From positions 1 to 64,000 of the forward strand of contig JAAYEN010000271.1 of assembly GCA_012728775.1 (NCBI GenBank): a stretch of DNA of 64,000 bases. Reading direction: 5' to 3'. The stretch is from Tissierellia bacterium. Its GTDB lineage: Bacteria > Bacillota_A > Clostridia > Tissierellales > Peptoniphilaceae. A program made the translations under genes and the position numbers. The notes beneath the pieces were generated by a model. That model saw only the letters and a program-made list of their open reading frames with translations. It made no database searches and was not told where the DNA came from. Positions 34,857 through 45,277 of this stretch are shown one piece after another; within the stretch, counting starts at the first letter, position 1; every line of letters begins with the position of its first letter.

Positions 34857-37800
34857 TTGGAATTGTTAAGAGAATTATCTGAAAAACACGTCGATGAGCG
34901 AGAGAAAGAACTCATAGAATATTGGAATAAGATTGACTTATTGGATTTATCTATTAAAGAAAGAGAAGATTCTCCATCATATATCTTCTATGAAGGGCCA
35001 CCGACAGCAAATGGTAGACCTGGAATTCATCACGTTATGGCTAGAACTTTAAAAGATTTAACTTGTAGATATAAAACTATGAGAGGTTTTAAAGTTGAAA
35101 GAAAAGCTGGATGGGATACTCATGGATTGCCAGTAGAGATCGAAGTTGAAAAAAAACTTGGATTAAAAAACAAACAGGATATTGAAAAATTTGGAATAGA
35201 AAAATTCAATAAAATCTGCAAAGAATCAGTGTTTGAATATGAAAAAGAATGGCGAGAGATGACTGAGAGAATGGGTTATCTAATAGATATGGAAAACCCA
35301 TATATCACTTTGGACAATGACTATATTGAAACTGTATGGTGGATTTTAGATAGTATGTTCAAAGATGGTTTACTTTATGAAGGGCATAAGATTTTGCCAT
35401 ATTGTGCAAGATGTGGAACGGGATTAGCTTCCCATGAAGTTGCTCAAGGTTATAAATTAGATAAAACAGAAACAGTATATGTAAAGTTTAAGATTAAAGA
35501 CAAAGATGAATATTTCTTAGTATGGACTACAACTCCTTGGACATTACCTTCAAACGTATTGTTAACTGTAAATCCTGAAGTTACTTATGTAAAAGTAAAG
35601 AATAATGATGAGATATACATTTTAGCTAAAGATTTGCTGGGTACTGTATTGATTGATGAATACGAAATCATTGAAGAATTCCAAGGTAAGGAATTAGAGC
35701 ATATAGAGTATGAACAATTAATGCCGTTCTTATCTGTAGATAAAAAAGCTTTCTTTGTTACACTTGCTGATTACGTCACAACTGCTGATGGTACTGGAAT
35801 AGTTCATACTGCTCCTGCTTTTGGTGAAGATGACTATAATACCGGTATGAAGTATAATGCTCCTGTATTAAATCCAGTGGATGATAAAGGAGAATTTACT
35901 GATACTCCATGGAAAGGTCAATTCGTAATGGATGCTGATCATAATATTATGCATTATCTTTACGATGAAAACTTACTATATAGAAGACAAAAAGTAGAAC
36001 ACAATTATCCTCACTGTTGGAGATGTGACAAGCCGTTAATATATTATGCAAAACCATCTTGGTACATTAAAGTAACTGATTATAAAGACAAGATGATTGA
36101 AAATAATAATGGGGTTAATTGGTACCCTGACTACGTCGGAGAGAAAAGATTTGGTAACTGGCTTGAAAATTTAAATGACTGGGCAATCTCAAGGTCTAGA
36201 TATTGGGGAACTCCACTTCCTGTATGGAGATGTAATGGCTGTGGAAATACTACAAGTATAGGTTCGAGAGCTGAACTAGTGGAAAGAGCCATAGAAGAGA
36301 TAGACGAATCTATAGAGCTACACAGACCTTATGTGGACGATGTACACATTAATTGCGAAAAATGTGGCGAAGTAATGACTAGAGAAGAAGATGTAATTGA
36401 TGTTTGGTTTGATAGTGGTTCTATGCCATTTGCTCAACATCATTATCCTTTTGAAAATAAAGAAAACTTTGACCAATTATTTCCTGCGGATTTTATCAAT
36501 GAAGGAATAGACCAAACTAGAGGATGGTTTTATAGTTTAATTAGTATTGCCACTTATGTTATGGGCAAGTCGCCATATAAAAATGTATTGGTTAATGACT
36601 TGATACTAGATAAGGACGGCAAAAAAATGTCCAAATCTAGAGGCAATACAGTTGAACCTAATAAGTTATTTGAAAAATACGGAGCAGATGCCTTAAGATG
36701 GTATTTGATTTACGTATCTCCACCGTGGGTTCCAACTAGATTTAATGAAGAGGATATTAAAGAGGTTCAATCGAAGTTTTTCAGAACATTAAGAAATATA
36801 TATAATTTCTTGAGTCTATATGCAAAAACAGATAATATAGATATTACTTCCTTTAATATACCTTGTGAAGATAGACCTGAAATCGACAGATGGCTACTTT
36901 CAAGATATAACTCGCTAATTAATAGTGTAAGAGAAAATATGGACATTTTCGAGTTAAATAGAGCTGCAAGAGATATTCAAGAATTCTTATTGGAAGATTT
37001 CTCTAATTGGTATATAAGAAGAAATCGTAGAAGATTTTGGAAGTCAGAATATGATGATGATAAAAAATCAGTTTACAATACCACTTATGAAGTTTTATTA
37101 GGTGTTGTAAAAATGATAGCACCAATTACTCCATTTATTGCAGAGGAATTATATCAAAATTTAACAGGAAATGTTTCGGTACATGTTGACTATTATCCTG
37201 AATATGACTCAACTTTAGTGGATACAAGACTTGAAGAAAAAATGGAGTTAGTAAGAAGCATAGTATCTTTAGGAAGAGTATCTAGAGAAAATGCGCAGAT
37301 AAAAGTACGTCAACCTTTATCAAATGTAGTTATAGATGGTAGCTATAAAGATATAATAGGGGATTTAACAGATTTAATAAAAGAAGAACTGAATGTGAAA
37401 AATGTTGAGTTTGCATCAGATATTACAGAGTATATGAACTACTCCTTGAAACCTAATTTTAAGGTAGCAGGTTCAATACTTGGTTCAAAAATTAAATCCT
37501 TTGGAAAATTCTTAAATGAAGTAAATCCTAAAGAATTTGTAGATCAACTACAACGCGATAAAAAGATTTCCATTGAGTTAGATGGAGAGATGAATGAAAT
37601 ATTAGAAGATTACGTAATGATAAATATCCAAGGTAAAGAAGGATTTGACGTAAGTTCTGAAAACAATATATTCATTATTTTAGATACACATATCAGTGAA
37701 GATTTGAGAAAAGAAGGATATGTTAGAGAAGTAATATCTAAGGTTCAACAACTTCGTAAGCAAGAAGATTTGGAAGTATTAGATAATATTAAAGTATTTA

Positions 37801-37958
37801 TAGAAACTGAAGAAGTTATTGCTAATGCTTTGAAAGAAGATTTGGAACATTTTAAATCAGAAGTATTGGCAACGGAAGTTGATTTTGAAAGTAAAGACTT
37901 AGAAAAATATGATATCAATGGAATTGATACTGGAATAAAAATTGAAAAAGTTAAGTAA
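34857..37958 (+). CDS. ileS: Isoleucyl-tRNA synthetase, eukaryote-like type 2, with GxHH signature
   Basis: 1033 residues. Class I core with PPTANGRPGIHHVMARTLKD: the HIGH signature is replaced by G56-I57-H58-H59. KMSKS is present (GKKMSKSRGN). The editing domain includes TTTPWTLPSNV and the C-terminus is a long anticodon-binding region. Length and motif details match the eukaryote-like IleRS2 subtype, which tolerates the antibiotic mupirocin; the GxHH variant has been reported to give very high tolerance. It charges tRNA-Ile in the cytoplasm and proof-reads valine. The TTG start at 34857 follows GAGGAGG by nine bases; an ATG at 34849 is out of frame. No T-box leader is present. Confidence 0.96.
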   Translation: MELLRELSEKHVDEREKELIEYWNKIDLLDLSIKEREDSPSYIFYEGPPTANGRPGIHHVMARTLKDLTCRYKTMRGFKVERKAGWDTHGLPVEIEVEKKLGLKNKQDIEKFGIEKFNKICKESVFEYEKEWREMTERMGYLIDMENPYITLDNDYIETVWWILDSMFKDGLLYEGHKILPYCARCGTGLASHEVAQGYKLDKTETVYVKFKIKDKDEYFLVWTTTPWTLPSNVLLTVNPEVTYVKVKNNDEIYILAKDLLGTVLIDEYEIIEEFQGKELEHIEYEQLMPFLSVDKKAFFVTLADYVTTADGTGIVHTAPAFGEDDYNTGMKYNAPVLNPVDDKGEFTDTPWKGQFVMDADHNIMHYLYDENLLYRRQKVEHNYPHCWRCDKPLIYYAKPSWYIKVTDYKDKMIENNNGVNWYPDYVGEKRFGNWLENLNDWAISRSRYWGTPLPVWRCNGCGNTTSIGSRAELVERAIEEIDESIELHRPYVDDVHINCEKCGEVMTREEDVIDVWFDSGSMPFAQHHYPFENKENFDQLFPADFINEGIDQTRGWFYSLISIATYVMGKSPYKNVLVNDLILDKDGKKMSKSRGNTVEPNKLFEKYGADALRWYLIYVSPPWVPTRFNEEDIKEVQSKFFRTLRNIYNFLSLYAKTDNIDITSFNIPCEDRPEIDRWLLSRYNSLINSVRENMDIFELNRAARDIQEFLLEDFSNWYIRRNRRRFWKSEYDDDKKSVYNTTYEVLLGVVKMIAPITPFIAEELYQNLTGNVSVHVDYYPEYDSTLVDTRLEEKMELVRSIVSLGRVSRENAQIKVRQPLSNVVIDGSYKDIIGDLTDLIKEELNVKNVEFASDITEYMNYSLKPNFKVAGSILGSKIKSFGKFLNEVNPKEFVDQLQRDKKISIELDGEMNEILEDYVMINIQGKEGFDVSSENNIFIILDTHISEDLRKEGYVREVISKVQQLRKQEDLEVLDNIKVFIETEEVIANALKEDLEHFKSEVLATEVDFESKDLEKYDINGIDTGIKIEKVK

Positions 37959-37996
37959 AAAAATTGAGCTAATCCATTGGACTAGCTCAATTTTTT
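37958..37996. terminator. Bidirectional terminator between ileS and the PBP gene
   Basis: A 14-bp perfect stem, 37958-37971 with 37983-37996 (core TTGAGCTA / TAGCTCAA, flanked by A6 and T6), sits between two convergent genes and can end transcription from both sides. Confidence 0.9.
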
Positions 37997-38010
37997 AGTT
38001 ATATTATACA

Positions 38011-40896
38011 TCAGTCATTATTACTGTTAGATGAACCTGAGGAGTCGTTGTCATTACTTCCTCCGCTAAATCCTGGTCCATAAGGTCCATAGTACCACTC
38101 ATCATGGGTCTCTTGAGTATGCGCTGTACAATATGAGCCCGGAAGATAGTTGACATCATCTGGGGTAAATCCGCCGTGATCTTTAGGATCATAAGGTTCT
38201 GATCTCATAAATGCTGATTTGTAACTAGTTGATGGGCAATATTTAGTTGCCAATCGTCCGGTAGTACTACATACGCTAACGCTTTTATAACTATCATCAT
38301 ATTCAGTGGGCTGTGTACCATCTACAAAAATCTCAGACGTACTGTGTCCAGCGCCACTTACAGATTTTGTAGATAATTTTCCACTTTTAAATGATATATA
38401 TTCACTTACAATTCCTTCGGGCTCTTCAAATTCAGCTATAGGTTCTAAATCTTCGTGAATTTTCGTTGCTATATCGTTCCAAAATTCTGCAGCAGCTAAG
38501 GAGCCTCTTTGAAGTGTGATAGCGGGGGTATCATGTCCTATCCAAGTACCCATTACATAATAAGGGGTAAATCCAACAAACCAAATATCTGCTTCATCGT
38601 TTGTCGTTCCAGTTTTACCAGCTGTAGCCATTCCATTTAACTTTGCGGGTTTTGCTGTATATCCATTATCGACAACTGTTTTTAACATATCTTTCATAAT
38701 ATATGCAGTTTTATTATCAGTAATTACTTCTTTTTTTGTTGAATCGTCAATAATAATATTTCCATGACTATCTAATATTTTTGTTACAACTTTAGGAGAA
38801 ATATATGTCCCGTCATTGGCAATTGCTCCAAATGCTGCGGTAAGTTCTAAAGGAGTTAATCCTTTAGTCATTCCGCCTAATGCTAATGCCGCGGAGTTTT
38901 CGTCATTGACTTTGGCATTTTCTCTTGATGTAACTATAGAGTCATTTTCAGGGTCATCAGGATGAATTATTCCCAGTTTTTCCAAGTACTTCATTGAAGT
39001 ATCTATACCTATTTGATTTAGAACATTAACTGTACCTGCATTTGAAGATACATCTAATGACATTCTATAAGTTAAGAGTCCTCTATATCCTTTATATGCG
39101 TTTTTAGGCCATGGTTTATTAGCTACTGTTCCTGGAACGTCATCGGTAATTGAACCTGCAGTTTTACCTTCTGCTAAAGCAGGGTAGTAAACAGAAACGG
39201 GTTTTATAGCAGAACCAGGCTGTCTTCTAGAATCAGTAGCTCTATTTAAGATTCTATTTCCCTCAACATCTCTACCACCTACAAGAGCTTTTACTTCTCC
39301 AGTTTTATAATCCATAACCACTGTAGCAGATTGTGGTTGTACAATTCCATTTTTTTGGAATGTGAAGTAATCTGAAGAAATTCTTAAAGCAGCTCCTTCA
39401 TTAATTACTGTAAATAAATCTGGATGTTCAGCTAAAAAATCTGAAGAAATTCTAATTTCGCCATTTTCACCTTTAGTATATTGATTACTAGGCAATAATA
39501 CTGGACCAATTTCATGGGTTACCATATTATTTTGTGAATTAATAGTGTAAACATCACCTATATGCAAGTAATCTCCATTTGCGGTAATGGGATTATATCT
39601 TAGTATTAAATCTCCATTTACAAATTCAAAATTTGAAGCAGGTAATAATACATTGTAGTTTTCATCTACTAGATTATTAGCTTTATAAAATAATACATTA
39701 CCTCGAGAGTCGATTACATTTTCTGATTTGTCTCTAGACCAATCTATTAAAAATGGTGCTCTTATTTTAGAAGGATCACCTACCATTATTTCAGTGAAAT
39801 TCTCATACATTTCTTCCAACTGTCCCTGTAAATTTTGATCAATTGTAGAATATATTTTTAATCCTTCGTTAAAAAGCTTCTTCTGCGCATCAATATAACT
39901 TAAGCCGTAATGCTCAGCTAGTAAGTCTGTAGCTTGTTTTTGGATAAAATCTACAGGATAAGAAGTCATACTGTGATAAATTTTTTCTCCTGGGGTTAAA
40001 GCAGTCATTATGTCTTCTTTTAATGCTTGTTGATATTGTTCTTCAGTTATTTTTTCTAGTTTTTTCATTTGGCTCAAAACGATTTTTTGTCTATTTACAG
40101 ATTCTGGATTGTAAATCAAATACATCGTTTGACCTAAAACATCTGCTGTTCCAACTAAATGCATCTCTTCTGAATTATACTTTCCAGGTTCGATACGCAT
40201 AAAGGGTTGGTAAGTAGAAGTGGATTTAACAATTCCAGCAAATAATGCTGATTCAGCTATGGTTAAGTTTTCCACATCTTTATTGAAATATGTTTGAGCT
40301 GCTTCTTGTACCCCATATGCTCCTTGGCCTAAATAAATTTTGTTTAAATAAGCTTCTAGTATTTGGCTTTTGCTCAATTGCTCTTCAACTTGAAGAGAAA
40401 GATAGGCTTCATTTAATTTTCTTACTAGAGATCTATCTGGTGTTAAGTACATATTTCTAACTAATTGTTGTGTTATTGTACTAGCACCTCTCATTGAACC
40501 GCCTGATCTTGCTGCATGCATTATTGATGCACCTATTCCTAAAACGTCTACTCCAGGATGAGTTAAAAATCTTTCATCCTCTATAGAAATAAAAGCATCT
40601 ATTAAATGGCTTGGCATTTTATCTAAAGTAACTATCGTCCTGTATTCATAATTAGGATTTTGAACTTTTTCTAAAAGATTCCCTTGGGAGTCATAAATTG
40701 TAGAAGTTTGACTTAAAGAAGAAATCATAGTAGTAGGATCTATTTCTGGCGATTCATCTAATACAGAAGCCACCATTCCTCCGACTATCATTACTCCTAA
40801 AACAATTATGATTACAAGGGTAAGAATAGTTACTTTTATTAACTTAAATATTATATCAAATATGCTTATACTTGTTGAATATCTATTATCTGACAC
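38011..40896 (-). CDS. Class A penicillin-binding protein (glycosyltransferase/transpeptidase)
   Basis: 961 residues on the - strand, GTG start at 40896 after TAGGAGGG. A short cytoplasmic N-terminus and one membrane anchor (about 20-48) lead to a GT51 glycosyltransferase domain with EDERFLTHPG, GASTITQQLVRN and LNKIYLGQGAYGV. A transpeptidase domain follows with SAIKP (Ser nucleophile), SSN in LDVSSNAG, and AGKTGTTND. The C-terminal extension holds several cysteines and ends in a low-complexity Gly/Ser/Asn/Asp tail. It polymerises and cross-links peptidoglycan outside the membrane, like PBP1A. It is the only - strand gene found and is divergent from hflX. Confidence 0.95.
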   Translation of the reverse strand: MSDNRYSTSISIFDIIFKLIKVTILTLVIIIVLGVMIVGGMVASVLDESPEIDPTTMISSLSQTSTIYDSQGNLLEKVQNPNYEYRTIVTLDKMPSHLIDAFISIEDERFLTHPGVDVLGIGASIMHAARSGGSMRGASTITQQLVRNMYLTPDRSLVRKLNEAYLSLQVEEQLSKSQILEAYLNKIYLGQGAYGVQEAAQTYFNKDVENLTIAESALFAGIVKSTSTYQPFMRIEPGKYNSEEMHLVGTADVLGQTMYLIYNPESVNRQKIVLSQMKKLEKITEEQYQQALKEDIMTALTPGEKIYHSMTSYPVDFIQKQATDLLAEHYGLSYIDAQKKLFNEGLKIYSTIDQNLQGQLEEMYENFTEIMVGDPSKIRAPFLIDWSRDKSENVIDSRGNVLFYKANNLVDENYNVLLPASNFEFVNGDLILRYNPITANGDYLHIGDVYTINSQNNMVTHEIGPVLLPSNQYTKGENGEIRISSDFLAEHPDLFTVINEGAALRISSDYFTFQKNGIVQPQSATVVMDYKTGEVKALVGGRDVEGNRILNRATDSRRQPGSAIKPVSVYYPALAEGKTAGSITDDVPGTVANKPWPKNAYKGYRGLLTYRMSLDVSSNAGTVNVLNQIGIDTSMKYLEKLGIIHPDDPENDSIVTSRENAKVNDENSAALALGGMTKGLTPLELTAAFGAIANDGTYISPKVVTKILDSHGNIIIDDSTKKEVITDNKTAYIMKDMLKTVVDNGYTAKPAKLNGMATAGKTGTTNDEADIWFVGFTPYYVMGTWIGHDTPAITLQRGSLAAAEFWNDIATKIHEDLEPIAEFEEPEGIVSEYISFKSGKLSTKSVSGAGHSTSEIFVDGTQPTEYDDSYKSVSVCSTTGRLATKYCPSTSYKSAFMRSEPYDPKDHGGFTPDDVNYLPGSYCTAHTQETHDEWYYGPYGPGFSGGSNDNDSSGSSNSNND

Positions 40897-40979
40897 AATT
40901 ACCCTCCTAATTTCATTATATGAGTATTATAACATATTCTCTTAATACATAATAGATAAAGTTTGGTTGTCACAATAAG

Positions 40980-41007
40980 TTCAATATTACGTAACATATG
41001 ATATAAT
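40980..41007 (+). promoter_or_regulatory. Candidate promoter of the hflX operon
   Basis: A perfect TATAAT at 41002-41007 stands 16 bases after TTCAAT at 40980-40985, and 17 bases before the hflX ATG, leaving a very short leader. The divergent PBP promoter must be in the same 127-base gap; ATTATA near 40925 read on the - strand is a possible -10 element for it. Confidence 0.5.
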
Positions 41008-41023
41008 GAGGAAGAGGTGAAAT

Positions 41024-42307
41024 ATGTTACAGACTCAAAGGGAAGTAGAACGCGTATTATTAGTTGGAATTGATAAAAATCTCTTAGATGAAGATATAGA
41101 TAGTTCAATGGAAGAGTTATCGGAGTTAGCCAAAGCGAGTGGAGCAGAGGTTATAGCTTCCGTTGTACAAAGAAAATTATCGGAAGATCCTAGAACCTTA
41201 ATAGGTCCTGGAAAAGCTGAAGAAATTTATAATTATTGTGAGGAATTAAGTATAAATACAGTTATTTTTAACGAGGAATTGTCTGGGTCGCAACTTAGAA
41301 ATTTAGAAAAAATAATTGATAGAAATATAGTGGATAGAACGAACTTAATTTTAGATATTTTTGCTCAAAGAGCTAATACAAACGAAGGAAAGCTACAAGT
41401 TAAACTTGCACAATTAAAGTATAGACTTCCTAGACTTTCAGGGTCGGGACAATACTTGTCTAGACTAGGAGGAGGTATAGGAACTAGGGGACCGGGTGAA
41501 CAGAAGCTAGAATCAGATAGGAGACATATAACAAGAGAAATAGGAAATATTGAAAGTAAACTTAAATTAGTTGAAAAAAATAGAGAAATCCTTAGAGCTA
41601 AACGAAGTAAAAGCAATATTCCGATTGTGGCATTAACAGGGTATACTAATTCAGGTAAGTCAACATTGGTGAATGCTTTAATTAGAAAGTCAAAAGGTGA
41701 AGAATCTAGGGAAGTTTTTGTAAAAGATATGCTTTTTGCTACTTTAGGTACTTCATTGAGAAGATCAGAGTTTAACAACGGGAGGGAATTTTTACTTATT
41801 GATACTGTTGGTTTTGTATCCAAACTTCCCACTCATCTGATTGCTGCTTTTAAATCTACTTTAGAGGAAATTCGTTTTGCCGATATTATAGTTCAAGTTG
41901 TAGATGTTACAAATGCAGATGTGGAACTACAAATTGAAACGACAAATAAAATTTTATTGGATTTGGATTTGTCAGATAAAAAAATGATTTATGCCTTTAA
42001 TAAGATAGATATGCTTGAGGAAGGAGAAAGTCTTAATAGATTTAAACAATATGAACCACATGTTTTTATTTCTGCAAAAGAAGGAATTAATTTAGACGAG
42101 CTCCTAGATGTAGTTTACTCTAATTTGTCTATGGACAAAATCCAAGTTAAAATGTTTTTTAATTATGATGAACAAAATATTTTAAATTATTTTGTTGAAA
42201 AGTATAGTATTAAAGATGTAGAATATACTGAGTTAGGTTCTATAATTGAAGGGAAAATAGAAGAGCCCGATTATAAGTATTATATAAAAAATGTGGTAAA
42301 GGAATAA
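41024..42307 (+). CDS. hflX: Ribosome-associated GTPase HflX
   Basis: 427 residues. The N-terminal HflX domain includes LIGPGKAEEIYNYCEEL, a helical linker has the family motif GGGIGTRGPGEQKLESDRR, and the G domain shows G1 GYTNSGKSTLVNAL, G3 DTVGFVSKLP and G4 NKID. HflX splits stalled or stress-arrested ribosomes and has been linked to antibiotic tolerance. The start at ATG 41024 is preceded by AAGAGGTG. It is the first of five closely spaced genes ending with lgt. Confidence 0.96.
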   Translation: MLQTQREVERVLLVGIDKNLLDEDIDSSMEELSELAKASGAEVIASVVQRKLSEDPRTLIGPGKAEEIYNYCEELSINTVIFNEELSGSQLRNLEKIIDRNIVDRTNLILDIFAQRANTNEGKLQVKLAQLKYRLPRLSGSGQYLSRLGGGIGTRGPGEQKLESDRRHITREIGNIESKLKLVEKNREILRAKRSKSNIPIVALTGYTNSGKSTLVNALIRKSKGEESREVFVKDMLFATLGTSLRRSEFNNGREFLLIDTVGFVSKLPTHLIAAFKSTLEEIRFADIIVQVVDVTNADVELQIETTNKILLDLDLSDKKMIYAFNKIDMLEEGESLNRFKQYEPHVFISAKEGINLDELLDVVYSNLSMDKIQVKMFFNYDEQNILNYFVEKYSIKDVEYTELGSIIEGKIEEPDYKYYIKNVVKE

Positions 42308-42309
42308 TA

Positions 42310-42951
42310 ATGTATAAGTCAATTTACAAACAGGGAGTAGATAGATTTGAGGTAAAAAAATCAGTTTTTATTGGATATAGCTCTCCTGTAAAAAGTGAAG
42401 ATGAAGCTTTGGAATTCATTGGGGAAATAAAAAAGAAACACTACGATGCAACACATAATTGCAGTGCCTATATTATAGGCGAAGATATGATGATACAACG
42501 TTTTGATGATGATGGAGAACCTTCTGGTACTGCAGGAATACCTATGCTAGAAGTCTTAAAGCGAGAAGAACTTACAAATATAGTGGTAGTTGCTACAAGA
42601 TATTTTGGTGGAACATTATTAGGTGGTGGAGGACTGATAAGAGCCTATTCTAAAACTTCAAAAATTGCAGTAGATGCTGGAGTAATTGTAGAAATGAAAG
42701 AGTATTTACACATAGAAATAGATTATGATTATGTCTTTCATGGTAAGATAGTGAATTATATAGAAACTAATGGTTATAACACAATTGAAATAAATTATTC
42801 GGACAGAGTCCAAGGAACAATTTTAGTTTCTGTGAAAGATTTAGATAGGTTTAAAAATGATTTAATAAATCTTACAAGTAATGAAATTATTATAAATACA
42901 AAAAAAGAAATTCTAATGCCAGAAAGAAATGGGGAGCTAATAAATGATTAA
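42310..42951 (+). CDS. YigZ/IMPACT family protein
   Basis: 213 residues, the usual length. The UPF0029 N-terminal domain shows KSVFIGYSSPVKSEDEAL, KKHYDATHNCSAYI and DDGEPSGTAGIPML, then ATRYFGGTLLGGGGLIRAY, all diagnostic. A second ferredoxin-like domain follows from about residue 135. Bacterial YigZ proteins may act on translation or RNA, by relation to eukaryotic IMPACT, but the function is not established. It overlaps nadE by 8 bases. Confidence 0.93.
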   Translation: MYKSIYKQGVDRFEVKKSVFIGYSSPVKSEDEALEFIGEIKKKHYDATHNCSAYIIGEDMMIQRFDDDGEPSGTAGIPMLEVLKREELTNIVVVATRYFGGTLLGGGGLIRAYSKTSKIAVDAGVIVEMKEYLHIEIDYDYVFHGKIVNYIETNGYNTIEINYSDRVQGTILVSVKDLDRFKNDLINLTSNEIIINTKKEILMPERNGELIND

Positions 42952-43672
42952 TAAGAATACAATTGATGATTTAGTTACTTGGCTTAGATACAATGTAGAC
43001 AATGCCAATTCAAAAGGAGTTGTTTTTGGTTTAAGTGGAGGAATTGATTCAGCAGTAATTGCCGCAATATCGAAACTTGCTTTTCCAGATACGTCATTAG
43101 GTCTAATAATGCCTATTCACAGCAATCCAAAGGATGAAATAGATGCAAAAATTGTATCTGAATCTTTAGAATTGAATACTGAAAAGATTGACTTATCTAG
43201 AACATATGATGAATTGATTAAATCTTCATTTTCTGGAAATAATTTACTTGCAAAGAGCAATATAAAACCTAGACTAAGAATGACTACTTTATATTATTAT
43301 GCCCAAGAATTGGGATATTTAGTATTAGGATCATCTAATAGATCAGAATTTCATATTGGTTACTTTACTAAATGGGGAGATACAGGCTCAGACTTAATGC
43401 CTCTAGCAGATTTTACGAAGACTGAAATATTTCAAATGGCTAGTTTATTAAAAATACCCCAAGCTATAATCGACAAGAAGCCTTCTGCGGGATTATGGGA
43501 AGGGCAAACTGACGAAGATGAAATGGGATTTACATATGAAGTTTTAGATTCTGTAATATCAAAAAAAACAGCTAATAATAACTTTGTAGAAGCAATAAAT
43601 AAAAAAAATAAAAATTCAGAACATAAGAGGAATATGCCTCTTATATATGAAAATCATTGGAGGGAAATTTAA
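42944..43672 (+). CDS. nadE: NH3-dependent NAD+ synthetase
   Basis: 242 residues. The N-type ATP pyrophosphatase P-loop is [15 protein letters not shown]. Further family segments are [20 protein letters not shown] and [17 protein letters not shown], and [17 protein letters not shown]. The protein is the short form with no N-terminal nitrilase-type glutaminase, so it should use ammonia, not glutamine, to turn nicotinate adenine dinucleotide into NAD+. The start overlaps yigZ by 8 bases; the stop overlaps the next ATG by 1 base. Confidence 0.95.
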   Translation: MINKNTIDDLVTWLRYNVDNANSKGVVFGLSGGIDSAVIAAISKLAFPDTSLGLIMPIHSNPKDEIDAKIVSESLELNTEKIDLSRTYDELIKSSFSGNNLLAKSNIKPRLRMTTLYYYAQELGYLVLGSSNRSEFHIGYFTKWGDTGSDLMPLADFTKTEIFQMASLLKIPQAIIDKKPSAGLWEGQTDEDEMGFTYEVLDSVISKKTANNNFVEAINKKNKNSEHKRNMPLIYENHWREI

Positions 43673-44409
43673 TGGCAGGACATTCGAAATGGAGTAATAT
43701 TAAACATAGAAAAGGAAAAGAAGACGCAAAAAGAGCAAAAATATTTGCGAAATTATCTAGATATATAACAGTTGCAGCAAGGACAGGTGGATTGGATCCC
43801 GACTTTAATCCAGAATTGAAATCAGCAATTGATAAGGCAAAAGCAGAAAATATGCCAAATGACAACATTGATAGAGCATTAAAAAAAGCTGCAGGTGAAG
43901 GCGGAGGAAAAGACTTTGAATCAATCACTTATGAAGGATACGGACCTTCTGGAGTTGCAGTTATAGTAGAAGCATTGACAGACAATAGAAATAGAACTGC
44001 ACCAGATGTAAGACATGCCTTTGAAAAATACGGTGGAAATTTGGGAACGTCAGGTTCTGTTACTTTTATGTTTGATAGATTAGGCTCTATAATTGTTGAG
44101 AAGTCAGAAGATATAGATGAAGAAGAGTTGATGATGCAATCATTAGAGTATGGAGCCGATGATTTTGAATCCCTAGAAGATGCTTATGAGATTACTACTA
44201 GTATTGAGAATTTTGCAAATGTTAGGGACAAACTAGAAGCTGATGGATATAACTTGGCCATGAGTGAGATTGGATTTATTCCACAAAACTATATAGATCT
44301 TATCGATGAAAAAGATATTTCTAATATGGAGAAAATGATAGACATGCTAGAAGATAATGATGACATACAAGAGATTTATCATAATTGGAATAATGAAGAG
44401 AGGTTGTGA
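43672..44409 (+). CDS. YebC/PmpR-family protein
   Basis: 245 residues from ATG 43672, seven bases after GGAGGG; the true N-terminus is the canonical [13 protein letters not shown]. Also visible are [40 protein letters not shown] and [16 protein letters not shown]. The family was described as transcriptional regulators; some members help translation through proline stretches (TACO1-like). Which applies here cannot be read from the sequence. It is followed, with overlap, by lgt. Confidence 0.95.
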   Translation: MAGHSKWSNIKHRKGKEDAKRAKIFAKLSRYITVAARTGGLDPDFNPELKSAIDKAKAENMPNDNIDRALKKAAGEGGGKDFESITYEGYGPSGVAVIVEALTDNRNRTAPDVRHAFEKYGGNLGTSGSVTFMFDRLGSIIVEKSEDIDEEELMMQSLEYGADDFESLEDAYEITTSIENFANVRDKLEADGYNLAMSEIGFIPQNYIDLIDEKDISNMEKMIDMLEDNDDIQEIYHNWNNEERL

Positions 44410-45176
44410 TGTTTAAGGATCCAGTAGCATTTAGTTTATTTGGAATTGACATTAATTGGTATGGAATTTTTGTTACAACAGGAATTTTTTTAGGAATATG
44501 GGTAGCTTATAGCTTAGTAGATGAGAAAAGAGGTCTAACAAAGGATAATTTTTTAGATTTGATGTTAGCTATGATTCCAATAGCTGTAATTACTACTAGA
44601 TTATATTACGTAATATTCTATGATTTAGACTATTATTTAGCTAATCCAATACAAATATTAAATTTTCGCCAAGGAGGTCTTGCCATTCACGGGGGGATAC
44701 TTGGTGGAGTATTAGTGGTTTATATATATTCAAAATTAAAGAATGTTCCTTTCTTTTATTTAGCTGATATTATGTCTCCAGGACTGGCAATAGGTCAGTC
44801 AATAGGCAGATGGGGGAACTATGCGAATCAAGAAGCTCACGGAGGCCCTACTGAGTTGCCGTGGGGAATAGTGATAGAAGGAGTGAAGGTTCATCCCACT
44901 TTTCTATACGAATCCATAGTGACCTTTTCAATTTTTTTGCTTTTATACTTTTATTTGCGTAAGAGAAAGAAATTTGATGGTCAAATGTTTTCTGTTTATT
45001 TAATCATATATTCTATAGCGAGATTTTTTATTGAAGGTTTAAGGACAGATAGTTTGTATTTGGGTACATTTAGAATTGCCCAATTGGTTAGTATTGTTGG
45101 AATAATACTTGGAATAATTATTTATTTATATCAATCAAAAAACAATAAATTAAAAAACAATAAGTATCGTAAATAA
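44406..45176 (+). CDS. lgt: Prolipoprotein diacylglyceryl transferase
   Basis: 256 residues (GTG 44406 or ATG 44409) with seven predicted membrane segments. The Lgt signature is visible as [20 protein letters not shown], preceded by [15 protein letters not shown] and followed by HPTFLYES and [13 protein letters not shown]. It transfers diacylglycerol from phosphatidylglycerol to the lipobox cysteine of prelipoproteins, for example the binding protein at 24.7 kb. It is last in the hflX operon, with a terminator 14 bases downstream. Confidence 0.96.
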   Translation: MMFKDPVAFSLFGIDINWYGIFVTTGIFLGIWVAYSLVDEKRGLTKDNFLDLMLAMIPIAVITTRLYYVIFYDLDYYLANPIQILNFRQGGLAIHGGILGGVLVVYIYSKLKNVPFFYLADIMSPGLAIGQSIGRWGNYANQEAHGGPTELPWGIVIEGVKVHPTFLYESIVTFSIFLLLYFYLRKRKKFDGQMFSVYLIIYSIARFFIEGLRTDSLYLGTFRIAQLVSIVGIILGIIIYLYQSKNNKLKNNKYRK

Positions 45177-45190
45177 GTTGTTTACAAAGC

Positions 45191-45232
45191 AACAAGGTGT
45201 TAGGACTTTGGTCCTTATACCTTGTTTTTTTA
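45191..45232 (+). terminator. Terminator after lgt
   Basis: An AACAAGGT...ACCTTGTT stem with an inner TTAGGAC/GTCCTTA pairing forms a long hairpin followed by TTTTTTTATTTT. It separates the hflX-lgt run from the dcw cluster. Confidence 0.88.
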
Positions 45233-45277
45233 TTTTCTTATAGAAAGTGAAGGGCAAATAAGGTAATATATAGTTAC

